Of a DNA stretch of 64,000 nt, positions 61,646-64,000 are shown piece after piece. Origin of the DNA: Actinopolymorpha alba DSM 45243 (GTDB taxonomy: Bacteria; Actinomycetota; Actinomycetes; Propionibacteriales; Actinopolymorphaceae). The notes below the pieces were generated by a model, which did not search any database, had not been told where the DNA came from, and saw only the letters and a list, made by a program, of their open reading frames with translations. The stretch is taken from assembly GCF_000373925.1 (NCBI RefSeq), contig NZ_KB892720.1:60298-124297 (forward strand), given 5' to 3'. Position 1 is the first letter of the stretch. Each line of letters opens with the position of its first letter. Made by a program: the position numbers and the translations under genes.

Positions 61646-62797
61646 ATGACCGTTCGCGAGATCGGAATCGTCATGAATGGCGTGACCGGCCGCATGGGCT
61701 ACAACCAGCATCTGGTGCGTTCGATCCTGGCGATTCGAGCACAGGGTGGCCTTGAGTTGGCGGACGGTCGTCGGGTGATCCCTGAGCCCATCCTTGTGGG
61801 GCGTTCAGAGCAGAAGCTTCGTGACATCGCCGACCGGCACGACCTCACCCGGTGGACAACTGATCTTGACACCGCGCTCAGCGACCCGTCCACCTTGATC
61901 TATTTCGACGCGCAGGCGACCAGAGCGCGGGAGAAGGCCGTCCTTGCGGCCATTGCCGCGGGCAAACATATCTATTGCGAAAAACCGACAGCGGACTCGT
62001 TGGCTGGCGCCGTCGAGCTCGCCCGCGCGGCCCGGGACGCCGGCGTCAAGGACGGCGTCGTGATGGACAAGGTTTTCCTGCCCGGCCTCCGCAAGCTCCG
62101 CCGGCTCGTCGAGGGCGGGTTCTTCGGCCGGATCCTCTCGATCCGCGGCGAGTTCGGGTACTGGGTCTTCGAGGGTGACTGGCAGCGGGCGCAGCGACCG
62201 AGCTGGAACTACCGCGCCGAGGACGGCGGCGGGATCACCCTCGACATGTTCTGCCACTGGAACTACGTCCTCGAGTCGATCGCCGGGCGGGTGCGCGCCG
62301 TCACCGCGCGGGCCGTGACGCACGTGCCGCGCCGCTGGGACGAGAGTCACCAGGCCTACGACGCGACCGCCGACGACGCGGCGTACGCGATCTTCGAGCT
62401 CGACAACGGTGTGATCGCCCAGCTCAACTCCTCCTGGTGCGTCCGCGTCTACCGCGACGAGCTGGTGGAGTTCCAGGTCGACGGCACCGAGGGCAGCGCG
62501 GTGGCGGGCCTTCGTAACTGCCGCATCCAGCACCGGGGCAGCACGCCGATGCCGGTTTGGAACCCCGACCTGCCGGCCACGGAGCCCTTCCGCGACCAGT
62601 GGCAGGAGGTCCCCGACAACGCGCAGTTCGACAACGGCTTCAAGGCGGAGTGGGAGCAGTTCCTGCGGCATTGCCTGGAGGACGCGCCGATGCCGTACGA
62701 CTTCCTGGCCGCGGCCCGCGGTGTCCAGCTCGCCGAGCTCGGCCTCCGCTCGTCTGAGGAGGGCCGCCGGATCGAGCTTCCCGAGGTCGCGATATGA
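61646..62797 (+). CDS. Gfo/Idh/MocA-family oxidoreductase
   Basis: This 383-residue protein starts at ATG 61646 behind GGAGGACC. The Rossmann motif IGIVMNGVTGRMGYNQHLV has a G-x-T-G-R-M-G form instead of the usual GxGxxG. IYCEKPTADSLAGAVELA is the EKP motif, and GGGITLDMFCHWNYVLESIAG follows in the substrate domain. The subfamily with this nucleotide-binding start is often found beside DUF993 genes, as here (4-bp overlap). It is presumed to oxidise a sugar imported by the upstream ABC system. Confidence 0.9.
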   Translation: MTVREIGIVMNGVTGRMGYNQHLVRSILAIRAQGGLELADGRRVIPEPILVGRSEQKLRDIADRHDLTRWTTDLDTALSDPSTLIYFDAQATRAREKAVLAAIAAGKHIYCEKPTADSLAGAVELARAARDAGVKDGVVMDKVFLPGLRKLRRLVEGGFFGRILSIRGEFGYWVFEGDWQRAQRPSWNYRAEDGGGITLDMFCHWNYVLESIAGRVRAVTARAVTHVPRRWDESHQAYDATADDAAYAIFELDNGVIAQLNSSWCVRVYRDELVEFQVDGTEGSAVAGLRNCRIQHRGSTPMPVWNPDLPATEPFRDQWQEVPDNAQFDNGFKAEWEQFLRHCLEDAPMPYDFLAAARGVQLAELGLRSSEEGRRIELPEVAI

Positions 62798-63957
62798 CCG
62801 GTCCGACCGTCAACCTGCCGCGCGCTGACGGCTCGCTGGCGGCCTACCCGTTGTCGGCGCCGCGTGTCTGGCCGCGCCCTGACCAGCCGCTCACCAGCCG
62901 CCTCGCCTACGCCGCCGCCCACGTGGTCGCCGATCCGCTCGCCGACAACACGCCGGGCGCACCAGCGGTGCTCGACTGGGACGCGACGCTGGCGTTCCGC
63001 CGCCACCTGTGGTCGTACGGCCTCGGTGTCGCCGACGCCATGGACACCGCCCAGCGCGGGATGGGCCTGACCTGGGAGACCACGGTCGAACTCATCCGCC
63101 GCAGCGGTGCGGAGGCGGCGGCCACCGGTGGACTGCTCGCCTGCGGCGCCGGCACCGACCAGCTGCCCCCACTCGCGGCCGGGCCGAGCTCCCTCGAGGA
63201 GGTTGTCGGCGCGTACGAAGGGCAGCTGGCCGTCGTCGAGGACGCCGGGGCGCGACCGATCCTGATGGCAAGCCGTCACCTTGCCGCCGCGGCGAGCGGC
63301 GCGGACGACTACGCGAAGGTCTACGGTCACCTCCTCAGCCAGGTGCGGCAGCCGGCGATCCTGCACTGGCTGGGTCCGATGTTCGACCCGGCGCTTGCGG
63401 GCTACTGGGGCTCCGCCGACCTCGACACCGCCACCGAGACATTCCTCGCCATCGTGCGCGACCACGCCGCGAACGTCGATGGCGTCAAGGTGTCCTTGCT
63501 CGATGAGGACCATGAGGTACGGCTGCGCTCGGCCCTCCCGCCCGGCGTCCATCTCTACACCGGCGACGACTTCAACTACCCGCGGCTGATCAGGTCCGGA
63601 TCCGATGCCCTGCTTGGGATCTTCGACGCGATCGCGCCGGCCGCAGCGGCCGCGCTGGCCGCGCTCGACGCCGGTGACGAGCACGCGTACGACGACGCGT
63701 TCGGGCCCACCGTCGCGTTGTCCCGGCATCTCTTCAGCACCCCCACCTACTACTACAAGACGGGAATCTGCTTCCTGGCCTGGCTTTCGGGGCACCAGGA
63801 CGGCTTTGTGATGGTCGGCGGACTGCAGAGCGCGCGCAGCGTGCCGCACCTGGTCGAGGCGTTCCGGCTCGCTGACAAGGCGGGCTTGCTTCCAGATCCG
63901 GACCTGGCCGCGACCAGGATGCGGGATTTCCTTACGGTGCAGGGGATCGGCTCATGA
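62794..63957 (+). CDS. DUF993/dihydrodipicolinate synthase-like TIM-barrel protein
   Basis: This 387-residue protein overlaps the Gfo/Idh gene by 4 bp (ATGA). It resembles DUF993 proteins, a branch of the dihydrodipicolinate synthase/aldolase barrel: LLACGAGTDQLPP, QPAILHWLGPMFDPALAGYWGS, NVDGVKVSLLDEDHEVRL (a Lys in a position suited to Schiff-base chemistry) and VHLYTGDDFNYPRLI. It could cleave or isomerise a keto-sugar acid formed by the partner oxidoreductase. The exact reaction is unknown to me. Confidence 0.82.
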   Translation: MTGPTVNLPRADGSLAAYPLSAPRVWPRPDQPLTSRLAYAAAHVVADPLADNTPGAPAVLDWDATLAFRRHLWSYGLGVADAMDTAQRGMGLTWETTVELIRRSGAEAAATGGLLACGAGTDQLPPLAAGPSSLEEVVGAYEGQLAVVEDAGARPILMASRHLAAAASGADDYAKVYGHLLSQVRQPAILHWLGPMFDPALAGYWGSADLDTATETFLAIVRDHAANVDGVKVSLLDEDHEVRLRSALPPGVHLYTGDDFNYPRLIRSGSDALLGIFDAIAPAAAAALAALDAGDEHAYDDAFGPTVALSRHLFSTPTYYYKTGICFLAWLSGHQDGFVMVGGLQSARSVPHLVEAFRLADKAGLLPDPDLAATRMRDFLTVQGIGS

Positions 63958-64000
63958 GCGAGCGCAGCGAGCGAATAGTTCAATACAGCGCCCCGAGTGC
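63954..64000 (+). CDS. Start of the next gene in the operon (partial)
   Basis: The ATG overlaps the DUF993 stop (ATGA), so a third co-translated gene begins here. Only about 15 residues (MSERSERIVQYSAPS) are visible. The first codons are written in the GAGCGAGCGCAGCGAGCGAA motif that is repeated at many actinomycete gene starts. The function cannot be told; a sugar-phosphate isomerase/epimerase is a common third partner. Confidence 0.55.
   Translation, partial: MSERSERIVQYSAPS

Overview
The window is GC-rich, densely packed chromosomal DNA with strong G/C bias at third codon positions. It has twin-arginine lipoprotein binding proteins, sugar ABC operons without their own ATPase, a DtxR/IdeR-type repressor and several genes with leaderless-looking starts. 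This points to a soil-type actinomycete, possibly in the Propionibacteriales range; that placement is inference, because no rRNA, tRNA or other marker gene is present. I saw no insertion sequence, prophage, CRISPR array or replication origin.

Layout. 0-4 kb: the start of a lytic transglycosylase, an alkylation-repair pair (Ada-AlkA fusion and Ogt, overlapping by 4 bp) and an FAD amine/amino-acid oxidoreductase. 4-11 kb: a leftward copper locus with four exported or membrane proteins: a beta-propeller protein carrying a cupredoxin domain, a multicopper oxidase with an N-terminal cupredoxin and Pro/Thr linker, a YcnI-type protein and a CopC-CopD fusion. 11.5-12.6 kb: a lactonase, followed by a convergent intergenic region with three inverted repeats. 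13-20.2 kb: a leftward L-rhamnose catabolic operon (mutarotase, isomerase, bifunctional aldolase/dehydrogenase, rhamnulokinase, zinc alcohol dehydrogenase and a frameshifted epimerase). 20.7-25.9 kb: Gfo/Idh oxidoreductase, S9 peptidase and GH2 hydrolase. 26-32.3 kb: a SEC-C protein, an unrecognised 579-residue protein and a Gfo/Idh-aldo/keto reductase fusion.

32.7-36 kb: a sugar ABC operon, then a run of hairpins and a small LuxR-type regulator. 37-39 kb: a ThuA-like protein coupled to a Gfo/Idh oxidoreductase. 39-43 kb: a large secreted subtilase. 43-47 kb: an MTHFR-like enzyme, a nucleotidyltransferase and a two-component system. 47-51.4 kb: an alpha-L-rhamnosidase (GH78) divergent from a LacI regulator. 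51.4-55.3 kb: methyltransferase, unknown protein, IdeR-type repressor, cupin and a tiny basic ORF. 55.4-64 kb: 2-hydroxyacid dehydrogenase, LacI regulator, a second sugar ABC operon, then Gfo/Idh and DUF993 genes.

The main theme is plant-polysaccharide and glycoside use. GH78 would release L-rhamnose and the 13-20 kb operon would degrade it. Both leftward promoters carry near-copies of one palindrome (TGAAACGTTTCA-like) just downstream of the -10, so one LacI regulator, probably the 50.3 kb gene, may control both. A second operator type (GGAAA-GCGYTT-CC-like) recurs in the 56-62 kb cluster. A hairpin with a compensated base change occurs twice, 30 kb apart.
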